Source: Spirochaetia bacterium
GTDB taxonomy: Bacteria > Spirochaetota > Leptospiria > Leptospirales > Leptonemataceae
Assembly: GCA_021413825.1 (NCBI GenBank)
Contig: JAIOPQ010000015.1
Coordinates: 1-64,000, forward strand
Direction: 5' to 3'
Length of the DNA: 64,000 nt
In this document: positions 8,510 through 17,354 of the stretch, in pieces
Numbering within the stretch: position 1 is the first letter of the stretch
How the letters are laid out: the number at the start of each line of letters is the position of its first letter
Translations under genes and position numbers: made by a program
Notes under the pieces: generated by a model
The model's database searches: none
What the model was told of the DNA's origin: nothing
What the model saw: the letters and a program-made list of their open reading frames with translations, nothing else

Positions 8510-10021
8510 TTAGCCTTTGGTTGATGATGGTCTTCGAACAGGAAGCTCGCCGACCGAAACGCCAATCCAGATTCGATTTAGTTTCTCTTGTAAAACAGCG
8601 CGTTCATAATCGTCCTTTGCCTGGGCAAGGGATGTAAGCGATGTAAGCAGATCTAGAACTGTCACCAGCCTGCGACCATAGTAGTCGCTCTGGAAAGCAT
8701 AGTTTTGGTGGGCCGCATCCAAAGCCTTCTTGTATGCAATGACTTCTTCCCGGGACGCGCGCCAGGCATCGTACGCTTGCCTGATTTCAAGCGCAGCCAG
8801 CCGCCTGGTTTGAGTTAGAGACAATTCCGCCTGACGTTTAGCCGATTCAGCTTCTTTGATTTTGGCCGTGGTAACTCCACCTGAAAAAATGGGAACCTGT
8901 ATAGTTAACTGCGCGTAAATATCTTTTGTGTATGTTTTGTTATGCTGTGGCAGTCCGTAGTATCCATCCACGAATACAGAGGGGAGATGCCCACCCCATG
9001 CCGCAGTCACGCTTGCTTTTGCAACTTCAAGACCGGCCCTGGCCGCCTCCACGTCGGCTCGCTGATCGGCAACTGCATCCGCCTGATCACGGGTAAAACC
9101 TGGCTCCGCCCAAACCAGATCTCGTTTTAAGATTGCTGAGGGAGCAGTTCCGGTTAACGTCGCTAATCGTTCGCGATTCGATGAAAGGGTATCACGAGTA
9201 GCCTGGATTGTGGCCTCCGATCTGGCAATTGTGGTTCTAGCACTTGAAAGATCTGTTCTGCGAACTTTTCCCAGAGACACAAAATATTCCAGTTGAGCCA
9301 GGTTCTGTCTTGAAAGGGTCAATACTTCTTCCTGGCTTTTAAGCGAGCTTTCGTATTGCAAAACTGTAAAATATGCCTGCGCAATTTCCAGATAGAATCG
9401 GCCCGCGTCATGGAACAATTCACGTCTACGTTGCTGGATCAGAGGTTCCGCGGCCTTAACGCCCGCGTATTCATTCAAGCCCGTAAAAATCGGCACATGC
9501 AACACAAGTGCACGGGACGGCACGCCAGTAGTCAAAGTTGAACTGCTAGTAGTGGATGCGGCCAGGAGGGACTGGCCGGTCAGAATAGCCTGCAACTGGC
9601 GTTGCTGTTGTTGTTCGCGCGCAATCTTTGCATGATTGTTTGGGAAATATGTGCTTTGCGTATCGCGAAACGAGAGCGACGGAATCCATGAACCGACAGC
9701 TTGATTCTTTTGAGCCTCCGCTTGAATTACACTTTCCTGACGAATCGCCATTCTTTCTGTGCGAGTAACCGCCAGAGCATAGATTTCATCGAGAGTTAAA
9801 GATGGCTTACTTTCCGTAGTGCTTGGGCCAGTTGGGTTTGAAATGTCCGGTGAATTGTTTTGCGCCGATGTTACATCTGCAGTTGTTACTCCAGTCGCGT
9901 CTTGAAGAGGCTTCTCTACTTCATTGCTGCCAACTTTAACCGGTTCAGACGTGCATGCCCAGAGCAGCCCTACCAAAAGTATGAATTTATTTTTTTGCGA
10001 CACGCTTCTTTCCTTGCGCAT
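8510..10021 (-). CDS. TolC-family outer-membrane efflux lipoprotein
   Basis: The 503-residue protein has a lipoprotein signal with lipobox LLWAC (Cys23 from the ATG). It is followed by a long low-complexity linker and two OEP-type repeats rich in heptads: about 75-285 with QESVIQAEAQKNQAVGSWIPSLSF, and about 290-490 with EAARAGLEVAKASVTAAWGGHLPSV. It should form a trimeric outer-membrane channel for the adjacent RND pump. The ATG used here overlaps the TetR gene by 35 bp. A GTG at 10003 with AAGGA upstream would give a tidier lipoprotein signal (MSQKNKFILLVGLLWAC) and 17 bp of overlap, so the start is not settled. Confidence 0.93.
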   Translation of the reverse strand: MRKERSVSQKNKFILLVGLLWACTSEPVKVGSNEVEKPLQDATGVTTADVTSAQNNSPDISNPTGPSTTESKPSLTLDEIYALAVTRTERMAIRQESVIQAEAQKNQAVGSWIPSLSFRDTQSTYFPNNHAKIAREQQQQRQLQAILTGQSLLAASTTSSSTLTTGVPSRALVLHVPIFTGLNEYAGVKAAEPLIQQRRRELFHDAGRFYLEIAQAYFTVLQYESSLKSQEEVLTLSRQNLAQLEYFVSLGKVRRTDLSSARTTIARSEATIQATRDTLSSNRERLATLTGTAPSAILKRDLVWAEPGFTRDQADAVADQRADVEAARAGLEVAKASVTAAWGGHLPSVFVDGYYGLPQHNKTYTKDIYAQLTIQVPIFSGGVTTAKIKEAESAKRQAELSLTQTRRLAALEIRQAYDAWRASREEVIAYKKALDAAHQNYAFQSDYYGRRLVTVLDLLTSLTSLAQAKDDYERAVLQEKLNRIWIGVSVGELPVRRPSSTKG

Positions 10022-10718
10022 ATATTTCCTTTCTCATTTTCTTAATTACATTTCTAACGTTATCCGGCATTTCCGGCTCCGGGAATCCAGGCTCAAGATC
10101 TAACATTCGCGCGGTAGTTTCCAGCATATGGTCCAACAGATGGCCCATTCCGCGTTGATTGTATAATTGATTGTGGAGCTCTGTTCCCTGGTAGCTTTCC
10201 TTTTGCATTGAATATAAAACAAAGAATGAAATTGCATTCCAGATAACCAGGAGCGGGTCCGTTTTTCTAAATACACCGTCGTCCATTCCCTGCTGCACAA
10301 ACGCTTGATTCAAGAGCATACGGGGCACTACATAACGTCGATACACTTCATGAAACGCCTGACCGCCTTCTGCAAGCTCCCAGGCCATGATGCGACGCAG
10401 TGTTGGATCTTTTCCGCGTAGATGGCGATACGCCATTCCATGCAATGTGAAATACAACCTTTGTAGAGGCGCAAGATCCCGTGCAAGCTCAAGGAAAGGT
10501 GCATCCTGCTCCCACTCGGACTCGATGAGGGAACGCACCACATGAGCGTGCAGAGCCTTCTTGTTCTTGAAGTAATAATGGAGCATCGCCTTGTTCAGGC
10601 GGGCAGATCTTGCAATGGATTCCATGCGAGCTCCGGCGAAGCCTCGCCTGGAGAACTCCAGACTTGCTGCTTTGAGAATTTTAGCCTTTGCTGCGCCGAC
10701 TTCCAAAATGTTAACCAA
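9987..10718 (-). CDS. TetR-family regulator of the efflux operon
   Basis: The 243-residue protein has a TetR DNA-binding domain at the N-terminus (about 8-60): AKILKAASLEFSRRGFAGARMESIA, then the recognition helix in RLNKAMLHYYFKNKKALHAHV. The C-terminal ligand domain (about 70-220) has the FHEVYRRYVVPRML-type helices of TetR efflux repressors. It leads the operon with the TolC-like and RND genes and probably represses it. A large dyad covers the start codon, consistent with autoregulation. The first start is TTG at 10718; a TTG at 10706 is also possible. The C-terminal tail is lysine-rich. Confidence 0.92.
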   Translation of the reverse strand: MVNILEVGAAKAKILKAASLEFSRRGFAGARMESIARSARLNKAMLHYYFKNKKALHAHVVRSLIESEWEQDAPFLELARDLAPLQRLYFTLHGMAYRHLRGKDPTLRRIMAWELAEGGQAFHEVYRRYVVPRMLLNQAFVQQGMDDGVFRKTDPLLVIWNAISFFVLYSMQKESYQGTELHNQLYNQRGMGHLLDHMLETTARMLDLEPGFPEPEMPDNVRNVIKKMRKEIYAQGKKRVAKK

Positions 10719-10740
10719 ACGGTTAGACCGTATGGTTAAC
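10710..10740. promoter_or_regulatory. Compound dyad operator for the TetR efflux operon
   Basis: Two nested inverted repeats share a centre. The outer arms are GTTAACCA (10710-10717) and TGGTTAAC (10733-10740). The inner arms are ACGGT (10719-10723) and ACCGT (10727-10731), around a TAG centre. Only the single bases between arms (A/A) and the centre fail to pair. It overlaps the regulator's start codon, as expected for a TetR-type autorepressor operator. The assignment to this TetR protein is inferred from position. Confidence 0.8.
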
Positions 10741-10810
10741 AGATAGGTTCCAGAAACAGGGGCCGGCGACCCAATTCGTTGATTTCTAGAAAAAGAAGTT
10801 CAAATCCGGG

Positions 10811-11479
10811 CTAATCAGGATTCTGGACAGCCGCCCGCCGCTCATATGGCAGATGGGCGCGGCTTTTCTTTAGGAGCGATTCTCGCTCTTTAACCATCTC
10901 ATATTCATCCCATAAAGTCTGCGAAAAATACTCCGGACGCATTACTTTTCCTGACAAACCGGCCTCCAGAAGGAAGAGGTGATTCCAGGAAACCACCCGG
11001 AACAACAGGGGTGGCTTCGCAACCGTCCTTACCGTGCTGTGCTTGACACTGAAATCTGAGGGATCGTGATTCTCTGCGGTCTCATAAATGACTTCATCGA
11101 TATTCCCGCTTGAGTCAATCACCAGCGAAACCATTTCAACGTCACCCTTGCCAAATATCGTCTTCTGCAATCGCAAGCCGCCTGTATAAAGGGTGCGATT
11201 CAACCAGGGCAAAAAACCGGGAGCGGGATTGCTTTCCCCGGCCCAGACAAAATGATACGTAATATATACTTTTCCGTTTGAACGTGCGGCGCGATAGTAC
11301 AGCGCATCAGGCTGGCCAAATTCCTCAGGCGAAACGACAGCGGGGGCATAGCGCACTGCCATGGAATCATCGCGCATGGGTTCAAATCCTGGAGCTTCTA
11401 GCGAATTGGTCCGTGTGGTACGCATTAAGAACCAGAATATTCCTGCTAACACGAGGAGAACTACAGTCCACTTCTTCAT
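10811..11479 (-). CDS. Membrane-anchored protein of unknown function
   Basis: The 222-residue protein starts with a short basic n-region and one hydrophobic helix (VVLLVLAGIFWFLM, residues 5-18) with no clear cleavage site, so it is probably anchored in the inner membrane with a periplasmic body. The rest is soluble, mixed alpha/beta in appearance (YITYHFVWAGESNPAPGF, MVSLVIDSSGNIDEVIYETA) and ends in a basic tail. No family is recognised. It is divergent from the DUF3817 gene, with about 155 bp between, and lies downstream of nothing on its own strand for that distance, so it is likely a single-gene unit. Confidence 0.75.
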   Translation of the reverse strand: MKKWTVVLLVLAGIFWFLMRTTRTNSLEAPGFEPMRDDSMAVRYAPAVVSPEEFGQPDALYYRAARSNGKVYITYHFVWAGESNPAPGFLPWLNRTLYTGGLRLQKTIFGKGDVEMVSLVIDSSGNIDEVIYETAENHDPSDFSVKHSTVRTVAKPPLLFRVVSWNHLFLLEAGLSGKVMRPEYFSQTLWDEYEMVKERESLLKKSRAHLPYERRAAVQNPD

Positions 11480-11634
11480 TCCCCAGATTGTCTTGCCTGC
11501 GCCTGGAGAGTCGATGATTTTTTATCTCTTGCGATTTCGCCCGGTTTTATTTTTCAAAACTCCGATTTACGTGTGGCTGCCAGGGACTGAATCTAATTAC
11601 TTAGCGGCAACTCAAACCTGGATGGTATTACTGA

Positions 11635-11934
11635 ATGACCCTGTCTACACCGCTTGGAAGACTTCGCATAATTGGTCTTGTTGAAGGGATTTCCTTCTTG
11701 TTGCTCCTTTTCGTTGCTATGCCGCTAAAATACATGTTTGGTATGCCACAATTTGTACGTTTTGTGGGAATGGCCCATGGCATACTGTTTCTGATTTACA
11801 TACTATGCTTGCTCCAGGCCACGCTTGCCTACTCATGGAGTTGGATACGCAGTCTGCTGTTGTTTGTGTCCACTCTTGTGCCCTTTGGCACGTTTGTCGC
11901 AGACTATATGATCCTTAGTAAAGAGACCAAATAA
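11635..11934 (+). CDS. DUF3817 family integral membrane protein
   Basis: The 99-residue protein matches the DUF3817 pattern: an N-terminal LGRLRIIGLVEGISFLLLLF, a central PQFVRFVGMAHGILFLIYI with conserved Gly-His, and a C-terminal LVPFGTFVADYML-type helix. Three membrane helices are predicted. The family has no established biochemical role and is widespread as small stand-alone genes. It ends 2 bp before the stop of the convergent caspase-like gene. Confidence 0.85.
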   Translation: MTLSTPLGRLRIIGLVEGISFLLLLFVAMPLKYMFGMPQFVRFVGMAHGILFLIYILCLLQATLAYSWSWIRSLLLFVSTLVPFGTFVADYMILSKETK

Positions 11935-11936
11935 CG

Positions 11937-13217
11937 TTAGTTGCTCTGGTTGGCACCAATTTCAAGACGATTGGGGCCAATCCATTCATCCCACTCAGGG
12001 CCATATCCTTCATAAGAAACAAAATACTTGCCGTTCTCTTTCTTTTTGATCTGACCCGGAAACCATTTGCCCTTCCATTCAATCATCACACCCTTTGGAT
12101 CCAGCATACGATCCATAGTAACCCATTCATCCCAGGTTGAATCGTAGCCTTCGTATGTGACCAAATGAAATGGTTCACGCGTTTGTATTACTTTAGCCGG
12201 ATACCATTTGCCGCCCCAGGAAACTTTTGTGCGAGTTCCAACGGCCAGGCTTTTGAATTCCAGCTTCTTTATCTGACTTTTCGCGACTTTGACTGATTTC
12301 TTGTCACTGTAGAAATAGAATTCGGCCTTAATGTCCTGCGTTGATTCGGCAAGCACACGGGCTGGCTGGAGTCTGTTAGAGTACGGAGCCAGCACGTAAG
12401 AGCCTACAAGGCCTTTTGCCTCGATTCGATTCTGAACTGGGGATATTATAAGCGAGGCAGGAACACCGTACGACCCGTATCCAAATAACTGTCTCTCACG
12501 ACCCACCATTGCTTTTGAGACTTCGTTACTCATTTCCTCCAGAGTGATTCTGCCATCTGAGTTCACGTCACATAGCCCGTAGCCCGAGAAGCAATCGATC
12601 ACTGTTTGAGAGAAAGTCCAGTTTCCGGTGGATTCATTTGATGCGGAAGAGGAAGTTAAAAATACAGCGCGTTTACCTGATCTGGATAGTTTTTCTGCCA
12701 GAATCTTCAGTGAACCTGAATAACAAAAATCACCCATCAAGATAAGCGTGTTGCCTTTAAACTCCGATGCAAGTATCGGATAGAAATCGTCCACGCTGAG
12801 ACCGGTTAAAGCTGCTTGATTTATATCCAGATCATAGTTTGCAAGATAGGTAGTCTTGTTTTCTTGCAAACCGTGTCCAGCGTAGTAGAGTATGAAAGTC
12901 GATCCAGCCTGCGCAGTTCTGGAACGGTTTCGCACTTCATCGAGTATCTTTGCCCTTGTTGCCTGCGCATCCAACAAAATGCCAAGGTTCTCTGGGCTCA
13001 CTCCGCGGCGAATCAGGACGTCATAGAGTTCGCGATCCTTACGATGCACGTTCGAGAACGAATCTAATCCTGGCTTCTGCCATTTCAGAACACCTACAAT
13101 TAGCCCCGAAGTAGTGGCGGCACTCCAATCCGCGGCCTGCGCCGCGAATGGCAAAACTGCGATTAAGAATACAAAGCGAATCAGAGAAAGGCAGTCAGTA
13201 CGGAGCGTCATAATCAT
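11937..13217 (-). CDS. Secreted caspase-like (C14) protease with EF-hand-like loop and Tudor-knot repeats
   Basis: The 426-residue protein has a signal peptide (about 1-29, ending AAQAAD). A caspase fold follows (about 35-200), with the catalytic His in ILYYAGHGL (His115) and Cys in LMGDFCYSGS (Cys165). An EF-hand-like Ca2+ loop DVNSDGRITLEE lies at 217-228. The C-terminal part has two clear Tudor-knot repeats (about 325-372 and 376-418), each with WxGKW(Y/F)P and YEGY...WDEW. A possible diverged third lies at 268-320. The domain mix suggests a Ca2+-influenced envelope or exported protease with a binding tail. Its start overlaps the DUF3299 gene by 23 bp. Target and activity are unknown. Confidence 0.88.
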   Translation of the reverse strand: MIMTLRTDCLSLIRFVFLIAVLPFAAQAADWSAATTSGLIVGVLKWQKPGLDSFSNVHRKDRELYDVLIRRGVSPENLGILLDAQATRAKILDEVRNRSRTAQAGSTFILYYAGHGLQENKTTYLANYDLDINQAALTGLSVDDFYPILASEFKGNTLILMGDFCYSGSLKILAEKLSRSGKRAVFLTSSSASNESTGNWTFSQTVIDCFSGYGLCDVNSDGRITLEEMSNEVSKAMVGRERQLFGYGSYGVPASLIISPVQNRIEAKGLVGSYVLAPYSNRLQPARVLAESTQDIKAEFYFYSDKKSVKVAKSQIKKLEFKSLAVGTRTKVSWGGKWYPAKVIQTREPFHLVTYEGYDSTWDEWVTMDRMLDPKGVMIEWKGKWFPGQIKKKENGKYFVSYEGYGPEWDEWIGPNRLEIGANQSN

Positions 13218-13767
13218 CTTGATATGGCTCAGTTTTGATGCCTGACAATTGAAAAGATGATTCAGTGTAAATATTGGGCGTGCGTATAATCTTGAGTTTT
13301 CCCTGGGCCCAGATTGGTTCCCACCAGACCATGTTTGCTTTTTTTCCGCCTGCCATTTTCACATGTACAATCTGATTTGGTGGCGGCGCCGGTACGTGAA
13401 TGCAAGCCTGTGGATATGGGACTAAAAGAAACTCAGTTACATTGTCTGCCTGATCTTCCAGCGGGACCATGAAGCCCGCAATTCGGACGACCTTGCCATC
13501 TGCGGCTTTCAGCTTTGGAGAGGCCTGGTTAGTTTTTACATTGAGTTCGCGAAGCTGCTTCCAATCAAGGACCTGCGGCTTGTCCCCCTGGGCTACAAGC
13601 TCCGGTTCAAAATCCGTCAGCGTTCCCTTGCCTGGAAGCCGCGGTTGCAGCATATAGACTGCAGCCAGAATCAGTGCTGTGCCCAGGACCACTGAGCGGG
13701 TAAGACGGAAGTATTTCATTTCCCTAACTTTACGATACGCGTCGCGCAATCTGGACAGCGTTTTCAT
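13195..13767 (-). CDS. DUF3299 family membrane-anchored protein
   Basis: The 190-residue protein has an N-terminal anchor (LGTALILAAVYML, about 30-42). Its DUF3299 domain shows WKQLRELNV, then KVVRIAGFMVPLED, FLLVPYPQACIHVPAPPPNQIVHV, and the conserved aromatic and Cys/His pattern typical of the family. The family is periplasmic and often lies near metal or lipoprotein transport genes, with no proven activity. It sits 9 bp after riboflavin synthase and overlaps the caspase-like gene, so the leftward run fecR-ribE-DUF3299-caspase is probably one transcript. Confidence 0.86.
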   Translation of the reverse strand: MKTLSRLRDAYRKVREMKYFRLTRSVVLGTALILAAVYMLQPRLPGKGTLTDFEPELVAQGDKPQVLDWKQLRELNVKTNQASPKLKAADGKVVRIAGFMVPLEDQADNVTEFLLVPYPQACIHVPAPPPNQIVHVKMAGGKKANMVWWEPIWAQGKLKIIRTPNIYTESSFQLSGIKTEPYQDDYDAPY

Positions 13768-13776
13768 ATGCCTTGT

Positions 13777-14400
13777 TCAAGGGAAATGCATCCCACTTCG
13801 AACATCCATCCATTTTTTTGCGTATTTTCCGATTACGTCAAATTCCAGATTAACCTGATCCCCTGTTTTCCATTGGCCTGCATTGGTAATTTCAAGGGTG
13901 TGCGGGATTATACACACGTCCACAGTATGCAGTTTGGGATTTGATTCTGCAATCGTGAGACTGATTCCATCGATGCAGATACTGCCCTTCATTACAACGA
14001 GGGGTTCGAATTCCGCAGAAAAAGCGATCGTGAATCGTTTCTGTCCTGGTTCGGTTTCAGCACGCTCAATCTTTCCAACTGCATCCACATGCCCCTGAAC
14101 TATGTGCCCGTCCATCCGCGCATCCACGCGCAGGCATCGCTCCAGATTGACAGTAGATCCAATCTGCAGGTGGCCAAGCGAACTTCTATTCAAAGTCTCC
14201 TGGACAAGAGTTACCTGATAGGATTGATCCTTTGTTTGAATTGATTCTATTGTAAGGCAGACGCCATTGTGCGACACACTCTGGCCAATACTTAGTTCAG
14301 ATGCAAACGCTGCTTGAACTACAAACGTCACGGCCCCCCCATTGGAAGAGGGCCGGACTTCGATTAACGTACCGGTGGACTCTACTATGCCAGTGAACAA
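13777..14400 (-). CDS. ribE: Riboflavin synthase, alpha chain
   Basis: The 207-residue protein begins with the diagnostic MFTGIVE and contains two lumazine-binding repeats (about 1-95 and 96-205), the second starting GHIVQGHVDAVGKI. It carries the conserved SHNGVCLTIE and KGSICIDGISLTIAE segments. The enzyme dismutates two 6,7-dimethyl-8-ribityllumazine molecules into riboflavin and a pyrimidine, in the cytosol. The start is a TTG 4 bp after the FecR gene's stop, fixed by the invariant N-terminal motif. The other riboflavin genes are not nearby. Confidence 0.97.
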   Translation of the reverse strand: MFTGIVESTGTLIEVRPSSNGGAVTFVVQAAFASELSIGQSVSHNGVCLTIESIQTKDQSYQVTLVQETLNRSSLGHLQIGSTVNLERCLRVDARMDGHIVQGHVDAVGKIERAETEPGQKRFTIAFSAEFEPLVVMKGSICIDGISLTIAESNPKLHTVDVCIIPHTLEITNAGQWKTGDQVNLEFDVIGKYAKKWMDVRSGMHFP

Positions 14401-14404
14401 TTTC

Positions 14405-15124
14405 TTATGGCTGCACTTGATCCAGAGGCGAATTTTGCTGGCGCATTTGCTGCATCATTTCCTGGTTCTTGCGTTGTTGTTCAACAAGGGTTTCGAAGTT
14501 TGCGCGCTGGAAATTTTTGAGTTCTGCGAATATGCGCATTTTCTCTTTTTCGTGAATATCCAACAGACTCTGAATCATAGCTTTTCCGTCAGAAACTATC
14601 TTGCTTCCTGATGGTACGACTTGTTCCTCAGCACCTTCTGATCCTGCCACGGCTACTGATCCGTCGTTGACAAGGACGGAAGATGCAGTGGACGCAGCCT
14701 GTGCGATTTCTACCAGGAATTCAGTTCCGCGAACACCAGCGATGGCGGTTGGCGTAGAAACAACATATGCATCGCTCTTGCCCAGCTTATCGAGCTTTGA
14801 TGCAAGCGAACCGCGCTTCACATCCAGTCGGACCCGAAAGCCGGTGCTGTCGCGAACTAGATCCTGGAGGATTACTTCTGTTCCTGGAGCCATGCGAAAA
14901 ATGGCTCCAGTTGACAATTGAACGGACATTGTGCCGTCCCCAAGCGTGCGAAGCAGATCGCCCTTCTTAACAAGTTCATTTACCTTTACGCCAACTGATT
15001 TTCCGGCACGAACAATTTCGGATTTGCCGGTGGCCTGGACGACGAGAGCCAGGGCTTTGGGTTCTTCTGCCTGGAGCTGAACAGCCAGCAATACGAGAAA
15101 AATGGATACGATAAGCTTTTGCAT
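14405..15124 (-). CDS. Secreted FecR-domain protein
   Basis: From the ATG at 15124 the protein has 239 residues with a clean signal peptide (MQKLIVSIFLVLLAVQLQA). A FecR-type domain follows (about 30-150), with GDLLRTLGDGTMSVQLSTGAIF...PGTEV and the hallmark GVRGTEFLVEI. The C-terminus is a charged, probably helical segment (FQRANFETLVEQQRKNQEMMQQM). Unlike true FecR it lacks a cytoplasmic sigma-binding domain, so it is more likely a structural or envelope protein. A GAGG six bases before this ATG favours it over the upstream ATG at 15136. It leads the run that includes ribE. Confidence 0.85.
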   Translation of the reverse strand: MQKLIVSIFLVLLAVQLQAEEPKALALVVQATGKSEIVRAGKSVGVKVNELVKKGDLLRTLGDGTMSVQLSTGAIFRMAPGTEVILQDLVRDSTGFRVRLDVKRGSLASKLDKLGKSDAYVVSTPTAIAGVRGTEFLVEIAQAASTASSVLVNDGSVAVAGSEGAEEQVVPSGSKIVSDGKAMIQSLLDIHEKEKMRIFAELKNFQRANFETLVEQQRKNQEMMQQMRQQNSPLDQVQP

Positions 15125-15233
15125 GGATAGCCTCATCCTTACCCGACGAAACGGGAAAGGTAGTTGTTCGTTTTTTCTTGACCCAAAGAAAGTAGCAATC
15201 TAAATCCACAATCGGCCTAAGCCCGGGGGAATC

Positions 15234-17183
15234 ATGGAAAGAGTTGTTCAGCCATCGCAGGAATTTGTTTCAAAAACAAATCTAACCAGTCAGACATACC
15301 AGGAGATGTACAAGGAATCCGTTACTCAGCCGGATGCTTTCTGGGCCAAAATGGCTGATCGGCTGACCTGGTTTAAAAAATGGGATAAGGTTCAAGATTC
15401 GGATTTTGCAAGCGCAAACATTCGCTGGTTCTGCGGTGGGAAGCTCAATGTTTCTTACAACTGCCTTGATAGGCATCTCGAGTCACCGCTCAAAAATAAA
15501 GCAGCATTGATCTGGGAAGGCGATGATCCAAACGAATCCCGAACCTACACATATCAGCAATTGCATCGCGAAGTTTGTCGGGTGGCAAATGTAATAAAGA
15601 AACAGGGTGTTAGGCGGGGGGATCGCGTCATCCTGTATATGCCGATGATCCCTGAGCTTGCAATCAGCGCCCTGGCCTGTACTCGCATTGGTGCGATCCA
15701 TTCGATTGTATTTGGTGGATTCTCTCCTGAATCGCTCGTTGGAAGAATTGAAGACTGCAAACCGTCGCTCATCATCACATCAGATGCCGGCTATCGCGGC
15801 GGAAAAATCATTGATATGAAACACAATATCGATGTGGCGCTTGAAAAATCTGTTCAAAAAGTCAATACCGTAATCGTAGTAAAGCGCGTTGGATCCAGCT
15901 ATTCATTAAAGTGGACTGAGCGGAGAGATCACTGGTTGGAAGATTTGCTGCGCGATCCATCCATCACAGATGAATGCGAACCAGAGCAAATGGATGCAGA
16001 AGATCCATTGTTCATCCTGTACACTTCCGGATCAACAGGCAAGCCCAAGGGAGTACTGCATACAACTGCAGGATACCTGCTCGGCGCAAGCCTCAGTCAT
16101 TTTTACGTATTTGATCATAAGCCAGACGATACATACTGGTGTACGGCGGACATTGGATGGGTCACAGGCCACAGTTATATCTTGTATGGCCCACTGGCAA
16201 ACGGAGCAACCTCAATCATGTATGAAGGCGTTCCACAACATCCGGACTGGGGACGCTTCTGGGATATAATCGATAAGTATAAAGTTAATGTTTTCTATAC
16301 TGCTCCAACTGCAATTCGCGCTCTTGCAAAAGAAGGAGTTGGACACGTTGCAAAACGCTCGCTTACATCCTTGCGACTCCTTGGAACTGTAGGCGAACCA
16401 ATCAATCCGGAAGCCTGGGAATGGTATTACACAAACATTGGCAAAGAACGTTGCCCAATTGTGGATACTTACTGGCAGACAGAAACAGGATCGATTATCG
16501 TTACACCTTTGCCAGGCGCTACATCCCTCAAGCCAGGCTCGGCTACGGTTCCATTTTTTGGAGTAGAACCAGTACTGCTTGATGGCGAAGGCAAATTGCT
16601 CGAAGGCGAAACGAGCGGAAACCTGGCAATCAAATCTCCCTGGCCTTCTATCATGCGGGGTGTGTATGGGGACGCGGATCGTTTCCATCAGACATACTTT
16701 GCTCAGTTCAAAGGTTACTATTTTACGGGTGATGGAGCCAGACGCGATAAAGACGGCTACTACTGGGTGACCGGCCGGGTAGATGATGTACTGAACGTCT
16801 CAGGCCATCGCATTGGAAGCGCTGAAGTTGAGTCTGCTATTGTTGAGCACAAGGCTGTTGCAGAATCGGCAGTAGTCGGCTATCCACACGACATCAAAGG
16901 CCAGGGAATTTACGCGTACGTGATTTTGAAGAACGGTTTTGAACCATCAGATACGCTTAAGAAGGAAATCCTGGAAACCGTCTCAGAGAAGATAGGTAAG
17001 ATAGCCCGCCCGGACGTAATCCACTGGGCGCCAGGCCTGCCTAAGACCCGTTCCGGCAAGATAATGCGGCGCATTCTGCGAAAGATCGCAGAGAATGAAT
17101 TCTCCGCGTTAGGCGACATATCCACCCTTGCAGATCCTGGAGTGGTAGAAAAGCTTGTGGAAGAGAGAAAGCGCCTTGGCTAA
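15234..17183 (+). CDS. acs: Acetyl-coenzyme A synthetase (AMP-forming)
   Basis: The 649-residue protein has full ACS length. It holds the adenylate-forming P-loop ([19 protein letters not shown], about 263-281), the adenine-binding YWQTETGS near 415, the hinge region [19 protein letters not shown] near 520, and the C-terminal [16 protein letters not shown] whose lysine is the known acetylation switch. It converts acetate, ATP and CoA to acetyl-CoA through acetyl-AMP. A GGGGGA lies a few bases before the ATG. The gene is divergent from the FecR/riboflavin run. A small hairpin with no T-tract follows its stop. Confidence 0.98.
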   Translation: MERVVQPSQEFVSKTNLTSQTYQEMYKESVTQPDAFWAKMADRLTWFKKWDKVQDSDFASANIRWFCGGKLNVSYNCLDRHLESPLKNKAALIWEGDDPNESRTYTYQQLHREVCRVANVIKKQGVRRGDRVILYMPMIPELAISALACTRIGAIHSIVFGGFSPESLVGRIEDCKPSLIITSDAGYRGGKIIDMKHNIDVALEKSVQKVNTVIVVKRVGSSYSLKWTERRDHWLEDLLRDPSITDECEPEQMDAEDPLFILYTSGSTGKPKGVLHTTAGYLLGASLSHFYVFDHKPDDTYWCTADIGWVTGHSYILYGPLANGATSIMYEGVPQHPDWGRFWDIIDKYKVNVFYTAPTAIRALAKEGVGHVAKRSLTSLRLLGTVGEPINPEAWEWYYTNIGKERCPIVDTYWQTETGSIIVTPLPGATSLKPGSATVPFFGVEPVLLDGEGKLLEGETSGNLAIKSPWPSIMRGVYGDADRFHQTYFAQFKGYYFTGDGARRDKDGYYWVTGRVDDVLNVSGHRIGSAEVESAIVEHKAVAESAVVGYPHDIKGQGIYAYVILKNGFEPSDTLKKEILETVSEKIGKIARPDVIHWAPGLPKTRSGKIMRRILRKIAENEFSALGDISTLADPGVVEKLVEERKRLG

Positions 17184-17354
17184 GGATAGCCGGAATCGGC
17201 TAGAGCCGGCCAGCGAGGGAATGGGACATAACGGATCGGCGCTGATTCTGCCGGGCAACGTATTGTCCTGGGCTCCCAGAAATGCACTTTTAGATTGCGT
17301 GGCTTTACACTTTGTGCAACTTGACCCGAATCTTTGAGGCCGGATGTAATAGCT

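Noticed and set aside
11370-11400. T-loop-like GGTTCAAATCC, suggestive of a tRNA end
   Set aside because: No acceptor or anticodon stem can be formed around it and it encodes residues of the protein at 10811-11479 on the other strand. No tRNA was found in the window.
17184-17354. Hairpin TAGCCG/CGGCTA just after acs as a terminator
   Set aside because: A 6-bp stem exists at 17188-17203 but no T-run follows, so termination cannot be claimed.
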